DNA from: Rhodospirillum sp.
Lineage (GTDB): Bacteria; Pseudomonadota; Alphaproteobacteria; Dongiales; Dongiaceae
Length of the DNA: 64,000 nt
Assembly (NCBI GenBank): GCA_013822765.1
Contig: PNKY01000006.1
Span: forward strand, 246,850 to 310,849
Reading direction: 5' to 3'
Part shown: positions 42,008 through 50,522 of the stretch, one piece after another
How positions within the stretch are numbered: the stretch's first letter is position 1
Layout: every line of letters starts with the position of its first letter
Made by a program: the position numbers and the translations under genes
The notes under the pieces: generated by a model
Told to the model about the DNA's origin: nothing
Databases searched by the model: none
Seen by the model: only the letters and a program-made list of their open reading frames with translations

Positions 42008-43120
42008 CTACTGGACGTTGGCTCCGACCACCGCATCCCACTGCTTGGTGATGACTTCCTTGCTGGCGCCCTGCTCGTCGAGCGTCGGGAACACCGCCGC
42101 CTCGTAGGCCGCCGCCGGCGGAAGCTTGTCCAGCAAGTCCTGCGGGACCTTGCCGTTCTTCACCAGGTCGTTGAACCGGATCGGATGGCAATAGCCCTTC
42201 AGCCAGACCAGCTGGCCTTCGTCGGAATAGAGATGCTCCATCCATAGCTTCGCTGCGTTCGGGTGCGGGGCAAAAGCGCTGATCGCCTGCACATAGACGC
42301 CCGCCACCACGCCGGTCTTCGGGATCACGACGTCGACCTTGGGGTTGCCCTTGAGCGTGTCGCGATCGGAAAGCGCGTTGTAGTCCCAGCGGATGATGAT
42401 CGGCGTGGAACCCTGCGCCAGCGGCGCCGCCTTGCCGATCACCGGCACGAAGTTGCCCGCCTTGTTGAGATCGGCGAAGAACTTCAGGCCTGCCTCTCCG
42501 GCTTTGGCGGCATCGCCGCCCGCCACGGACAGACCCGCCGCATAAACGGCCTGGATCGCCTGGTTGGAGGCACGCGGATCGCCGGCCAGCGCCACCGAAG
42601 CCGCGTAGTCCGGCTTCAGCAGGTCGGCCCAATCCTGCGGCGACTCCTTGACGATGTCGGAGTTCACCTCGAAGGCCAGCACGCCGTAATAGTCGCCGTA
42701 CCAGTAGCCTTCCGCGTCCTTGGCGCTGTCCGGGATGCTGTCCCAGGTCGCGACCTTGTACGGCTGGATCAAGCCGTCCTTCTTCGAGGAGGGGCCGAAC
42801 GACAGGCCGACGTCGATCACGTCCGGGGCCTGCGGACCGGTATTGCCCTTGTTGGCCTTGATCGCCTCGATCTCGTCGCCCGAGCCGGCGTCCGGATTGA
42901 GCTCATTCACCTCGAGCCCGTACTTGTCCTTGAAGCTCTGGATCATCTCGCCGTAATTGCACCAGTCGTGCGGCAGAGCGATCGTCGTGAGCGAGCCCTC
43001 TTTTTTCGCGGCAGCGACCAGCTCGCTCATCGCATCGGCGGAAGCGAAGTTGGTCAACGTGCCGGTCGTGAAAATGATCGCAGTGGTCAGTTGAAGCGTG
43101 CTTTTCCAAGCTGGCTTCAT
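42008..43120 (-). CDS. PotD/AfuA-type ABC transporter substrate-binding protein
   Basis: A 370-residue periplasmic binding protein of solute-binding family 1/6. The signal peptide is cut after ASA (about residue 28). Key blocks: ELVAAAKKEGSLTTIALPHDWCNYGEMIQSFKDKYG, PDVIDVGLSFG, YKVATWDSIPDSAKDAEGYWYGDYYGVLAFEVN, IIIRWDYNAL, APHPNAAKLWMEHLYSDEGQ. The AAKKEG opening is typical of iron/polyamine/phosphonate binding proteins. The ligand cannot be read. The ATG follows GGGAGACACATC. Confidence 0.92.
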   Translation of the reverse strand: MKPAWKSTLQLTTAIIFTTGTLTNFASADAMSELVAAAKKEGSLTTIALPHDWCNYGEMIQSFKDKYGLEVNELNPDAGSGDEIEAIKANKGNTGPQAPDVIDVGLSFGPSSKKDGLIQPYKVATWDSIPDSAKDAEGYWYGDYYGVLAFEVNSDIVKESPQDWADLLKPDYAASVALAGDPRASNQAIQAVYAAGLSVAGGDAAKAGEAGLKFFADLNKAGNFVPVIGKAAPLAQGSTPIIIRWDYNALSDRDTLKGNPKVDVVIPKTGVVAGVYVQAISAFAPHPNAAKLWMEHLYSDEGQLVWLKGYCHPIRFNDLVKNGKVPQDLLDKLPPAAAYEAAVFPTLDEQGASKEVITKQWDAVVGANVQ

Positions 43121-43450
43121 GATGTGTCTCCCTCTGAGTAAAGCCTAAGTGGTTTCTTGTCGTGATGTCATAAAAGCGTCACTTGACAGCCGGACTGTCA
43201 CGGGCCGCCGAAGCTTTGTCAAGCCAACGCCCGGCCACGACCCTCTCCGGGCTCGCCGTTGGCGGCGGGTTTAGAGCATGAAAACGGTTTCCGTCTCGTG
43301 ACAGGGCCGTTTCAGTTGGCTGCGGCAGCGCAGCACTGACGCGCCGCGATCATCATGAATATCTCAACTTAGGAATAAAGCAGTGGCCGCCAACCTACTT
43401 GCGATGCGGGAAGCACCGCGCGGTTATCCTTCCGGACCGACTGGGTCCGA
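43121..43450. other. 330-bp intergenic region upstream of the PotD-type gene
   Basis: The right part borders the phospholipase D-type gene end, where CGGACC/GGTCCG (43433-43449) forms a small hairpin. The left part is the control region of the transporter operon: a minus-strand TTGACA (43222-43217) and an inverted repeat at 43184-43200. I see no open reading frame or RNA gene that I would defend. Confidence 0.5.
43184..43200. promoter_or_regulatory. inverted repeat in the promoter region of the PotD-type operon
   Basis: TGACAG (43184-43189) and CTGTCA (43195-43200) are perfect arms five bases apart, about 64 bp before the binding-protein start and downstream of a minus-strand TTGACA. The size and shape fit a GntR- or LysR-type operator. 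Confidence 0.45.
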
Positions 43451-44905
43451 TCACAGCAGATACTGCAGGCTGCGCTGGAAGAAGTCGGTCATGCGGTCGG
43501 TGATCGGCCGCTTCGCCCAGTCATCGGACGCGATCTCCTTGGCGCTCGCCTGATCCTGCTCGAAGACCGTCTCCAACTCGCTCGCGGTCTTCCGCCCGAG
43601 AACGATGGCCTCCACTTCGTCATTGAATAGCACGCTGCGGTGATCGAAGTTCGACGAGCCGATCGCCGACCAGACGCCGTCGATGGTCACGGTCTTGGAA
43701 TGCAGGATCACGTGTTCGATCTCGAAGATCTTCACGCCGGCTTCCAGCAGATCGCCGTAGTGAGAGTGAGCCACCGCCACCGCCTGGCTCGCGTCGCTGA
43801 CCGCCGGCAGCATCAGCCGCACATCGACGCCGCGCTCGGCCGCCGCGATCAGCGCATGCTTCTCCTCGAACGTGGGGACGAAGTAGGCGGTGGTCAGCCA
43901 GATGCGCTGCTCCGCGCTGCGAATCGCGGAGATCAGAGTTAGGTAGTAGCGCGAGAAATCCTGCTGCGGCGAGCTGCCGATGATGCGGATGATCTGGTCG
44001 CCCGCCGTCTTCGCCTTCGGATAGAAGCCGGTCTGGTCGAGCGGCGGTCCGCCTTCGCTGCGCCAGTGGCCGAGGAACAGGCCTTGCAACTGCCCCACCG
44101 CCGGACCTTCGATCCGCACCGACAGGTCGCGCCAGTCCTCCGGATCGTCCTTCTTCGGCGCTTGCTCTTTTTCTCCCGCCTCTGCGCTCGATCCAGAACC
44201 GTCGCCCGGCGTCTTGCTCTGGTAGTAGGTGGCGAGATTGACGCCGCCGACGATCGCCACCTTGCCATCGACGATCATGATCTTGCGGTGGTTGCGGTCG
44301 TTGGGCGAGTAGCCTCCGGCGACGGCTTCCAGCGGATTGACGGGATGGAAAGCGAGCAGGTTGACGCCCGCCGATTCAAGTTTGTCGAAGAATTCGGCCG
44401 GCGTGTCGCTGGAGCCATAAGAGTCATAGATGATGTTCACGGCCACGCCGGCCCTGCGCTTCTCGAGCAGCAGCTCGCTCAGTTTCCGGCCGGAGAACTC
44501 GACGTCTTCCAGCGTGTAGTATTCGAGATTGATGTGATGGCGCGCCTGAGCGATCGCCTCGAACACCGCGGCGAACGTGCCATCGCCATCGCGCAACAGC
44601 TCGGTCGCATTCCCGGATGTTAATGGCGTGCCGGCGACCGCCTGTTCGATTGCCAGATGGCGCTCCAGAAGGTCATCCGCCGTGGCATCGGTCGCTAAGG
44701 TACCGAGCGTACGCTCAGTCTGTGCAGTGCTCAGGGTGCCATCTGCACTTAGAATCAACGGGCTGGCGGCGGATGTTGAAGTCGCCTCGGCAATTTGCTC
44801 GTCAACGTCCGGAACAGTCGAGCATCCACCCGTCGCCAGCGCAAGGATCGCTAAGAGCGTGGAAATGCGTGGCTTTCGCTGGCCGAGTCCGAGATGGCAT
44901 CGCAT
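43451..44905 (-). CDS. phospholipase D / cardiolipin synthase-like lipoprotein
   Basis: A 484-residue protein with a lipobox (ATGGC, Cys about residue 28) and two phospholipase D domains. The first HKD motif is NHRKIMIVDGKVAIVGGVNL, the second LHSKTVTIDGVWSAIGSSNFDHRS. The cardiolipin-synthase-like N-terminal block INLEYYTLEDVEFSGRKLSELLL is present. As a lipoprotein it should act on phospholipids in the periplasm or outer membrane. The ATG at 44905 starts directly before the signal; a TTG four codons earlier is possible. Confidence 0.88.
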   Translation of the reverse strand: MRCHLGLGQRKPRISTLLAILALATGGCSTVPDVDEQIAEATSTSAASPLILSADGTLSTAQTERTLGTLATDATADDLLERHLAIEQAVAGTPLTSGNATELLRDGDGTFAAVFEAIAQARHHINLEYYTLEDVEFSGRKLSELLLEKRRAGVAVNIIYDSYGSSDTPAEFFDKLESAGVNLLAFHPVNPLEAVAGGYSPNDRNHRKIMIVDGKVAIVGGVNLATYYQSKTPGDGSGSSAEAGEKEQAPKKDDPEDWRDLSVRIEGPAVGQLQGLFLGHWRSEGGPPLDQTGFYPKAKTAGDQIIRIIGSSPQQDFSRYYLTLISAIRSAEQRIWLTTAYFVPTFEEKHALIAAAERGVDVRLMLPAVSDASQAVAVAHSHYGDLLEAGVKIFEIEHVILHSKTVTIDGVWSAIGSSNFDHRSVLFNDEVEAIVLGRKTASELETVFEQDQASAKEIASDDWAKRPITDRMTDFFQRSLQYLL

Positions 44906-45139
44906 GGCGGCCAACAACGCCCCGGTGCGGCGAAGGTTCCGGTCCGGTGACGATCTTGAATCGCGTCGTCCCGCAGGGAACCTTGCCCCTCATCCGTTGT
45001 TTCTCCGGACAATGGCACGCGCGTCGACCCGGTGCGCCACCCCACGCTCCGGTCCCGCTCCAGCATCCCCCCATGCATCGGGACCTTCAGGGTGCGACGC
45101 GCGTCGCCATTGCCTTCTCGGCATACTCGGGAGAAATTC

Positions 45140-45448
45140 ATGATAAAGCTTAATCTGGTGGCTGCGGCAGTGATGCTTGCCGTGGCAGGTCCCGCTTTTT
45201 CGCAGACCGCAACGACCCTATCGCCGGGCACCAACGTGGTTGGCGTGCCTGGGTGTCACTTCGGCGAACAGATCGATGGCACAACCGCGGACCAGGCCGC
45301 CAAGCATGCGCAGGCGGCCGGCTACACATCCGTCAGCGGCCTCAAAAAATCCTGCGACAACAACTGGCACGGCCAGGCGATGTTGAATGGCGCTCCGGTC
45401 AACGTGATGATCACGCCGGACGGCCGCGTGGTGCCGGAAGGCTCCTGA
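45140..45448 (+). CDS. small secreted protein with PepSY-like half, copy 1
   Basis: A 102-residue exported protein: signal peptide (MIKLNLVAAAVMLAVAGPAFS) and a mature domain ending AAGYTSVSGLKKSCDNNWHGQAMLNGAPVNVMITPDGRV. That tail has the rhythm of a PepSY-like domain (GY--V--L----D--W---A--G-PV-V-I---G-V). Two cysteines could form a disulfide. The ATG follows CGGGAGAAATTC. A paralogue is encoded at 46472. The binding partner is unknown. Confidence 0.82.
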   Translation: MIKLNLVAAAVMLAVAGPAFSQTATTLSPGTNVVGVPGCHFGEQIDGTTADQAAKHAQAAGYTSVSGLKKSCDNNWHGQAMLNGAPVNVMITPDGRVVPEGS

Positions 45449-45454
45449 GCCTTC

Positions 45455-45925
45455 TCAAGCGGGCGGCCGCCCTTTCAATTCGATCACGTTTCCGGACGGG
45501 TCGCGGACGTAGAGCGATAAGCTCTCGCCGCGACTTCCGCCGTGTACGCCTTCTTCGATGATCTCGACATGGTGACGCGCGAGATGCCGCCGCAGATGCG
45601 CTTCGTCGTGTGCGCCGAGCGCCAGGCACAGGTGATCGAAGTTTCGACCGCCCGCCACCGGTGGCCTGGCCCAAGCCGCCTCCGGCGCAGAGATATCCAC
45701 CAAGTCGATCAGCGCCGCGCCCGCGCGCAATTGCAGCATGCCATATTGCGGCAGCGCGCCTTCGACTGCGCAGCCGAGGACATCGGCATAGAATTGCACC
45801 GCCGGCTTCATGCCGTCGACCAGCAGCAGGATGTGATCGATGCCTTCGAGCGCAAATGGCGGCTTGGCATTCTCTTTCGCCGCACTCTCTTTCGCTGCTG
45901 TGCGCTTCGTCGTCACGTTTTCCAT
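45455..45925 (-). CDS. VOC-family protein, tandem copy 1
   Basis: A 156-residue glyoxalase-fold protein with a Lys/Ala-rich 20-residue lead. Core blocks are GIDHILLLVDGMKPAVQFYADVLGCAVE, LRAGAALIDLVDI, NFDHLCLALGAHDEAHLRRHLARHHVEI and SLYVRDPSGNVIELKG, with His and Glu at metal-ligand places. It overlaps the end of the next gene upstream by 13 bp, and the two are close paralogues. Confidence 0.88.
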   Translation of the reverse strand: MENVTTKRTAAKESAAKENAKPPFALEGIDHILLLVDGMKPAVQFYADVLGCAVEGALPQYGMLQLRAGAALIDLVDISAPEAAWARPPVAGGRNFDHLCLALGAHDEAHLRRHLARHHVEIIEEGVHGGSRGESLSLYVRDPSGNVIELKGRPPA

Positions 45926-46335
45926 GGCGGCCCCTTCAGCTCGACGATGTTGCCTTCCGGATCGCTGACATAGAGCGACGGCCCCTCACCCTCGGCGCCG
46001 TAGCGCGAGCCCGCCTCGCCGATCTCGACTCCCTGCGCCGTTAGGTAAGCGCGGATCTTCGCCTCGTCATAGCCGTCGAGGGTGATGCAGAAATGATCGA
46101 GGTTGCGCCCTTCCTTGCCCGGCGCCGCGCCGCCTATCCTGCCAAGCTTGCCGTCGACCGGCACGAGATCGATCAAAGACTGTCCAGCCCGCACCTGGGT
46201 CAATCCGATCTCTGCCTGCTCGCGCTCCATCGTGCAGCCGAGGATAGCGCAATAGAACCGCACCATGCGGTCGCGGTCGCGCACCCTTAGGACGATGTGG
46301 TCCAAGCTCCTGATCTTGAACGGGGCCTTACTCAT
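45913..46335 (-). CDS. VOC-family protein, tandem copy 2
   Basis: A 140-residue paralogue: SLDHIVLRVRDRDRMVRFYCAILGCTME, VRAGQSLIDLVPVDG, NLDHFCITLDGYDEAKIRAYLTAQGVEIGE and SLYVSDPEGNIVELKGPP. Conserved His and Glu again mark a metal site. The 13-bp overlap with copy 1 indicates translational coupling. The reaction is unknown. Confidence 0.9.
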   Translation of the reverse strand: MSKAPFKIRSLDHIVLRVRDRDRMVRFYCAILGCTMEREQAEIGLTQVRAGQSLIDLVPVDGKLGRIGGAAPGKEGRNLDHFCITLDGYDEAKIRAYLTAQGVEIGEAGSRYGAEGEGPSLYVSDPEGNIVELKGPPWKT

Positions 46336-46471
46336 GTCCTATTTCCCAAATTGTTCCAATGAGTTAACGAAAAAATTCGAGCGCCACATTTGGGCCATTT
46401 TGGCACCATTTTGCCGGCCAAGTGTTGGTGTGTCATCGGTCTAGATGAAATTGCAGTCGGAGCAACGGATC

Positions 46472-46771
46472 ATGAAACTGCGACTGGATCTTGTAGTCGC
46501 CGCCGTCCTCGTCGCCACAGCCGGCAGCGAGTTGGTGGCGCCCGACGCCTTCTCGGCCCAGCAGGGCCTCGAGCAGGAGCAGGCTTGCCGCGCTGACGAC
46601 GCCCAGGGAACGTCGCGCATGGAAGCAACCGAGCGCATCCTGGCCTATGGCTACAGCGAGATCAGCGAGCTCTCGAGAGGTTGCGACAATGTCTGGCGCG
46701 CGCTGGCGTTCGCCGAGGGCGATCCGGTGAACGTGTTGGTCACACCGCGAGGCGACGTACTGACAGAGTAG
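46472..46771 (+). CDS. small secreted protein with PepSY-like half, copy 2
   Basis: A 99-residue exported protein, signal peptide about residues 1-28, then CRADDAQ and a tail GYSEISELSRGCDNVWRALAFAEGDPVNVLVTPRGDV that matches the protein at 45140 (GCDN-W---A---G-PVNV--TP-G-V) including the two cysteines. Start chosen at 46472, nine bases after CGGAG and directly before the signal sequence; an ATG at 46445 is possible. Confidence 0.75.
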   Translation: MKLRLDLVVAAVLVATAGSELVAPDAFSAQQGLEQEQACRADDAQGTSRMEATERILAYGYSEISELSRGCDNVWRALAFAEGDPVNVLVTPRGDVLTE

Positions 46772-46949
46772 CTTGGCTCGCCATCCCGCCTTCGCAGCGA
46801 TCCTCTCGTCCAAACGCACGTAAACCCGGCTTGTATCGTCTGGGGACAAGGACGGCGCGGCCATGCCTGAACCTGTCGTTCAAGTCTGGATTTGCGGCTA
46901 AGCTTGCGGCTATGCTCCGCCGGCTTTTCTCCAGATCAGGACTCTGCCC

Positions 46950-47414
46950 ATGCCCGGAAAAATCGCTGCTCGTCTCGCCGAGCTGAAGATCGAACTGCCC
47001 AAGGCCGCCGCGCCGGTCGCGAACTACGTGCCGGTCGTCATCACCGGCAACCAGGCCTTCGTCTCCGGGCAGGTCACGGTCTGGAACGGCGAGTTCCAAT
47101 ACAAGGGACAGTTGGGCAAGGACTACCAGGTCGAGGATGGACAGAAGGCAGCGCGTCTGTGCGGCCAGAACATTGTGGCACAGTTGCAGGCGGCGCTCGG
47201 CGATCTCGATCGTGTGAAACGTTGTGTCAAATTGAACGTATTTGTGAATTCCGCACCCGGGTTCACCGACCAGCCCAAGGTTGCGAATGGGGTTTCCGAC
47301 TTCATGGTCGAAGTCTTCGGCGATGCCGGCAAGCATGCGCGATCCGCCGTCGGCGTGGCACAATTGCCACTTGGCGTTGCTGTAGAGGTTGACGCGACCT
47401 TCGAAATCGCCTGA
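46950..47414 (+). CDS. RidA/YjgF-family protein
   Basis: A 154-residue protein of the RidA superfamily, second subgroup (longer N-terminus, KIAARLAELKIELPKAAAPVANYVP). It has FVSGQVTVWNGEF, AARLCGQNIVAQLQAALGDLDRVKRCVKLNVFVNS and ARSAVGVAQLPLGVAVEVDATFEI; the arginine of the enamine-deaminase site (ARS) is kept. RidA proteins hydrolyse reactive enamines from PLP enzymes, but this subgroup is less well studied. The start ATG is preceded by no strong site. Confidence 0.9.
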   Translation: MPGKIAARLAELKIELPKAAAPVANYVPVVITGNQAFVSGQVTVWNGEFQYKGQLGKDYQVEDGQKAARLCGQNIVAQLQAALGDLDRVKRCVKLNVFVNSAPGFTDQPKVANGVSDFMVEVFGDAGKHARSAVGVAQLPLGVAVEVDATFEIA

Positions 47415-47476
47415 TCTTGTCGCCGCCTATATTGTCGGCGGCGACTCAGGATGCCGACAGGCTGCGTTGGTGAATC

Positions 47477-47971
47477 ATGTACGTGCCTAGCCAGATGCCG
47501 ATGCCGGTGATCACGACGCCGCAGTTGCGGACGTTGGCTGAGCTGTGGGCGACCAAGCGGCGGGATGAGTCGATCCCCTGCCGCAGCGATTTCTCCGACG
47601 ACGACCTGCGGCCGTGGTTCGGCAACCTGCTGATGGTCGATGTGGTCGATGGACCGCACAAGTTCCGGTTCCGCTTGATGGGCACCTCGCTGGTCGATGC
47701 GGCATGCCGGGAGCTGACCGGGAAGTTCTTCGACGAGGCGGATATTTCGGGCTACGAGCCGGACGTGCTCGATGACTACGCGGGCGTGCTGCAGACCCGC
47801 GCGCCAGTGTGCAAGACCCGGCGCTATAGTCCCGCCCCCGGGACGTTCATGGAGCACTGGCGGATCTATGAGCGCCTGCTGCTGCCGCTCGCCACCGACC
47901 GCAAGACCATCGACCGCATTCTCGGCTGCTCCTTTCCCCTCGCCGACCGGCAAAAACTGACGCTGCTCTGA
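47477..47971 (+). CDS. PAS_5-type PAS domain protein, copy 3
   Basis: A 164-residue stand-alone PAS fold, more diverged than the two at the window start. It has LAELWATKRRDESIPCRSDFSDDDLRPWFGNLLMVDVVDGPHKFRFRLMGTSLVDA, with the same WFGNLLMVDV / FRFRLMGT pattern, and a C-terminal WRIYERLLLPLATDRKTIDRILGCSFP. No effector domain. The ribosome site is weak. Confidence 0.85.
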   Translation: MYVPSQMPMPVITTPQLRTLAELWATKRRDESIPCRSDFSDDDLRPWFGNLLMVDVVDGPHKFRFRLMGTSLVDAACRELTGKFFDEADISGYEPDVLDDYAGVLQTRAPVCKTRRYSPAPGTFMEHWRIYERLLLPLATDRKTIDRILGCSFPLADRQKLTLL

Positions 47972-48010
47972 CTTGCTTGACCTCGCGTGCCAGGGCCGCA
48001 CAATGCAGGC

Positions 48011-49195
48011 ATGAACCGGCCTGCTTCATCCCTGTCCGCGCGCGTCGTCGATTGCATCGCCAACATTCCCGCCGCCGCGTGGGATGCCTGCGCTTCTGGC
48101 GAAAGCGATGGGGGGCCGGAAAACCCTTTTGTCAGCCACGCCTTTCTGGACGCACTCGAGCAGTCCGGATCGGTCGGACGCAAATCCGGCTGGCTGCCGC
48201 AGCACCTGGTGATCGAGGATAGCGCCGGGACGGTCCTCGCCGCCGCGCCGCTCTACGTCAAAACCCACAGCCAGGGCGAATATGTGTTCGACCACGGCTG
48301 GGCCGAGGCCTATGAGCGCGCCGGCGGCCGCTATTATCCGAAGCTGCAGGTCGCCGCGCCCTTCACGCCGGTCCCCGGGCCGCGCCTCTTGGTCCGCGCA
48401 GGACGGCAGGAACGCGACGCGCGGGCGGCCCTGATCTCCGCCCTGATCTCCGCGGTCGAGAATTCCGGCATGTCCTCGCTGCACGTCACCTTCGCGAGCC
48501 GCGCGGAAAGCGATCTGCTTGAGCAGGTCGGGTTCCTCACGCGTCTGGGCGTGCAGTATCACTGGAACAACAACGGCTACGGCACGTTCGACGATTTCCT
48601 CGCGGCGCTCAATTCGCGCAAGCGCAAGGCGATCCGCAAGGAGCGCGCGGCGGTCACCGAGTATGGGCTCGACATCCGCGCCTACGAAGGGGCCGAACTG
48701 ACCACTGGGCACTGGGACGCCTTCTTCGCCTTCTACATGGATACCGGCAGCCGCAAATGGGGCCGGCCCTACCTCAACCGCGACTTTTTCGGCCGCATCG
48801 CGGAGTCACTGCGCGACCGCATCGTGCTCGTGCTCGCGGAGAAGGACGGGCAGCCGGTGGCAGGCGCCCTCAACCTGAAAGGCCCGCAAGCGCTCTACGG
48901 CCGCAACTGGGGCTGTCTCGAGGACTACCGCTTCCTGCACTTCGAGCTGTGCTACTACCGCGCCATCGACTACGCGATCGCGCACAAGCTGCCGCGGGTC
49001 GAAGCCGGCGCCCAGGGCGAGCACAAGATCCAGCGCGGTTATCTGCCGACCGAGACCTACAGCTCCCACTGGATCGCCGATGCGCGCCTCAAGGCCGCGA
49101 TCTCGGATTTCCTCGATCGCGAACGCGGCTATATCGCGCAGGAAAAGGCCGCATTGGACGAGATGTCGCCCTATCGGCAGGCGGAACCTGCGTAA
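48011..49195 (+). CDS. GNAT-like acyltransferase of the PF04339 (DUF482) family
   Basis: A 394-residue protein of the peptidoglycan-biosynthesis-like N-acyltransferase family (DUF482, two GNAT folds). Typical blocks: NPFVSHAFLDALEQSGSVG, GWLPQHLVIED, YPKLQVAAPFTPVPGPRLL, GVQYHWNNNGYGTFDDFLAALNSRKRKAIRKERA, FFAFYMDTGSRKWGRPYLNRDFF and PRVEAGAQGEHKIQRGY. The substrate is not established in the family. I chose the ATG at 48011; the frame is open nine codons more. Confidence 0.9.
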   Translation: MNRPASSLSARVVDCIANIPAAAWDACASGESDGGPENPFVSHAFLDALEQSGSVGRKSGWLPQHLVIEDSAGTVLAAAPLYVKTHSQGEYVFDHGWAEAYERAGGRYYPKLQVAAPFTPVPGPRLLVRAGRQERDARAALISALISAVENSGMSSLHVTFASRAESDLLEQVGFLTRLGVQYHWNNNGYGTFDDFLAALNSRKRKAIRKERAAVTEYGLDIRAYEGAELTTGHWDAFFAFYMDTGSRKWGRPYLNRDFFGRIAESLRDRIVLVLAEKDGQPVAGALNLKGPQALYGRNWGCLEDYRFLHFELCYYRAIDYAIAHKLPRVEAGAQGEHKIQRGYLPTETYSSHWIADARLKAAISDFLDRERGYIAQEKAALDEMSPYRQAEPA

Positions 49196-49224
49196 AGGCT
49201 GGGCCGGCTAGCGATGTCCCAAAC

Positions 49225-49255
49225 GACAAAGCGCGGCGAAAGCGCCGCGCCTTGT
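49225..49255. terminator. bidirectional hairpin between convergent genes
   Basis: GCGCGGCG (49231-49238) pairs with CGCCGCGC (49243-49250) around a tetraloop AAAG, extended by an ACAA/TTGT pair past one mismatch. T-rich ends lie on both sides (CTTGTT and, on the other strand, CTTTGTCG). It separates the acyltransferase from the small minus-strand gene. Confidence 0.65.
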
Positions 49256-49308
49256 TCACTGATTCAGAGAGCCCCTGGAACGGAACGCGATGATGTCCGT
49301 GCGCGGCG

Positions 49309-49506
49309 CTACATCAGCGCCTGGCCGCTGCACCCATGCGCCGCCAGTCTGCGGATGCGGGTGTCCTGGGTGGCCTGGCGGAAATCGCCCTGCGGGTCCG
49401 CGAAGAACGTGCGGGCCGTGCGCTCGAGGCGCTCCAGCGCCACGTCGAACCGGTGGAGCAGCGCCTCGCTCCAGGCCGAGGACGGTCGCAGCGTAATGTT
49501 GGCCAT
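49309..49506 (-). CDS. small basic protein of unknown function
   Basis: A 65-residue soluble protein with a helical centre (SEALLHRFDVALERLERTARTFFAD). The ATG follows GGAGGACACCG, a strong site, and it lies 12 bp after the exported protein gene, so I think it is a real gene in that operon. No family recognised. Confidence 0.6.
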   Translation of the reverse strand: MANITLRPSSAWSEALLHRFDVALERLERTARTFFADPQGDFRQATQDTRIRRLAAHGCSGQALM

Positions 49507-49518
49507 CGGTGTCCTCCG

Positions 49519-50124
49519 TTACTGCGCCAGCTCGCAGCCAAGCTTGCGGGCCACGTCCCCGCCATTGACGGTGTAGAAGTCGAAGTCGCTGTCGTCCGAG
49601 GCGCGCACAAAGCCGCCGACATAGTCGCCGCAGCCGGTCATCAGGCCCTTCATGTCGGATTCCATCGGACCGGCGACGATCAGCATCGCGCGCTCGTGGG
49701 TCTCGCGGTCCACCATGCGCCGGCCGGTGCTTTCGCACTCGGTCGCATGCTTGATGGTGAACAGGCTGTCCTCGACCTGCGCGTTGTCCGCCGCGAGCCG
49801 CGCCATCAGGGTGCGGGACACCGTCTCGGCGGTGCCGTCGCCATTGCTCTCGGCGATGCACATCGTGGTCGGGAGCGCCGACTTGCGCCGCATCTCGCTG
49901 ATCTGGTCGGAGATGATGTTGTAGAGGATGACATCCTTGGCGGCGATCGGCGCCTGCTTCGGACGGGAAGCATCCGCGACCCGGATGATGCCAGGCGCAG
50001 CCGGCTGCGCCGTGGCGGCCTTCGGGAGCTTGGCGGTGGAGTCCGGGGCGGCCATGGCGCTGGCGCTGAACGCGAGCGGAAGGGCAATAGCCGCAACAGC
50101 GGAAAGAATCGGCGTACGAAGCAT
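49519..50124 (-). CDS. exported protein of unknown function
   Basis: A 201-residue protein with a signal peptide (MLRTPILSAVAAIALPLAFSASAMA), a Pro/Ala-rich linker and a mature domain from about residue 60: DVILYNIISDQISEMRRKSALPTTMCIAE, EDSLFTIKHATECESTGRRMVDRET, and a C-terminal GCGDYVGGFVRASDDSDFDFYTVNGGDV. Three to four cysteines suggest disulfides. I do not recognise the family. The ATG at 50124 is right for the signal peptide; the frame upstream is open but not signal-like. Confidence 0.78.
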   Translation of the reverse strand: MLRTPILSAVAAIALPLAFSASAMAAPDSTAKLPKAATAQPAAPGIIRVADASRPKQAPIAAKDVILYNIISDQISEMRRKSALPTTMCIAESNGDGTAETVSRTLMARLAADNAQVEDSLFTIKHATECESTGRRMVDRETHERAMLIVAGPMESDMKGLMTGCGDYVGGFVRASDDSDFDFYTVNGGDVARKLGCELAQ

Positions 50125-50328
50125 GCGAGGGCCTCCAGCTTGGCTGGACAGCGCGCGTCTGTGCGCCCTGCCCGGTTTCACAGGGCCCCCATCGATTACG
50201 AACCAGCCACCATTCCCGTCCGCCTGGTGCTCGCCGGCTCCGTCCCTTGGTGGATGATCGGGTTCCCAACCGGCCATCGCAGACAGCGCCAGAGATGCTT
50301 GGTTCGCGCGTTAATACTTTTGGTTAGA

Positions 50329-50350
50329 ATCCTTAAGAATTGGTAAGGAT
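50329..50350. promoter_or_regulatory. inverted repeat ATCCTTA / TAAGGAT
   Basis: ATCCTTA (50329-50335) and TAAGGAT (50344-50350) are perfect seven-base arms with an 8-base AT-rich spacer, about 200 bp upstream of the exported protein gene. It may be an operator; no T-run or gene end next to it suggests a terminator. Confidence 0.4.
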
Positions 50351-50427
50351 AGTTGTGACAAGGCGGTGTTGTGACCGATGCGGATGACACATCGGCGTCA
50401 CAGGGTGTGCGTTTTCATGAAAGAGAA

Positions 50428-50462
50428 AACCGCGGCGCTGGGAAAGGTTCCCCGCCGCGGTT
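50428..50462 (-). terminator. intrinsic terminator of clpA
   Basis: AACCGCGGCG (50428-50437) pairs with CGCCGCGGTT (50453-50462) across a 15-base loop. On the minus strand it is followed by a T-rich stretch TTTTCTCTTT. It lies about 60 bases past the clpA stop. Confidence 0.75.
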
Positions 50463-50522
50463 GAGATGGCCGTGATCAATTAGAACAGGGGAAAATCCCT
50501 AACGTTGCCCTGTCCCCGGAAA

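Larger units (their letters stand above)
50125..50522. other. 398-bp intergenic region between clpA and an exported protein gene
   Basis: Starting from the clpA side, it holds the terminator hairpin at 50428-50462, an inverted repeat ATCCTTA/TAAGGAT at 50329-50350, and an ACAGGG/CCCTGT pair (about 50490-50515). I see no credible coding frame or tRNA. Confidence 0.5.
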
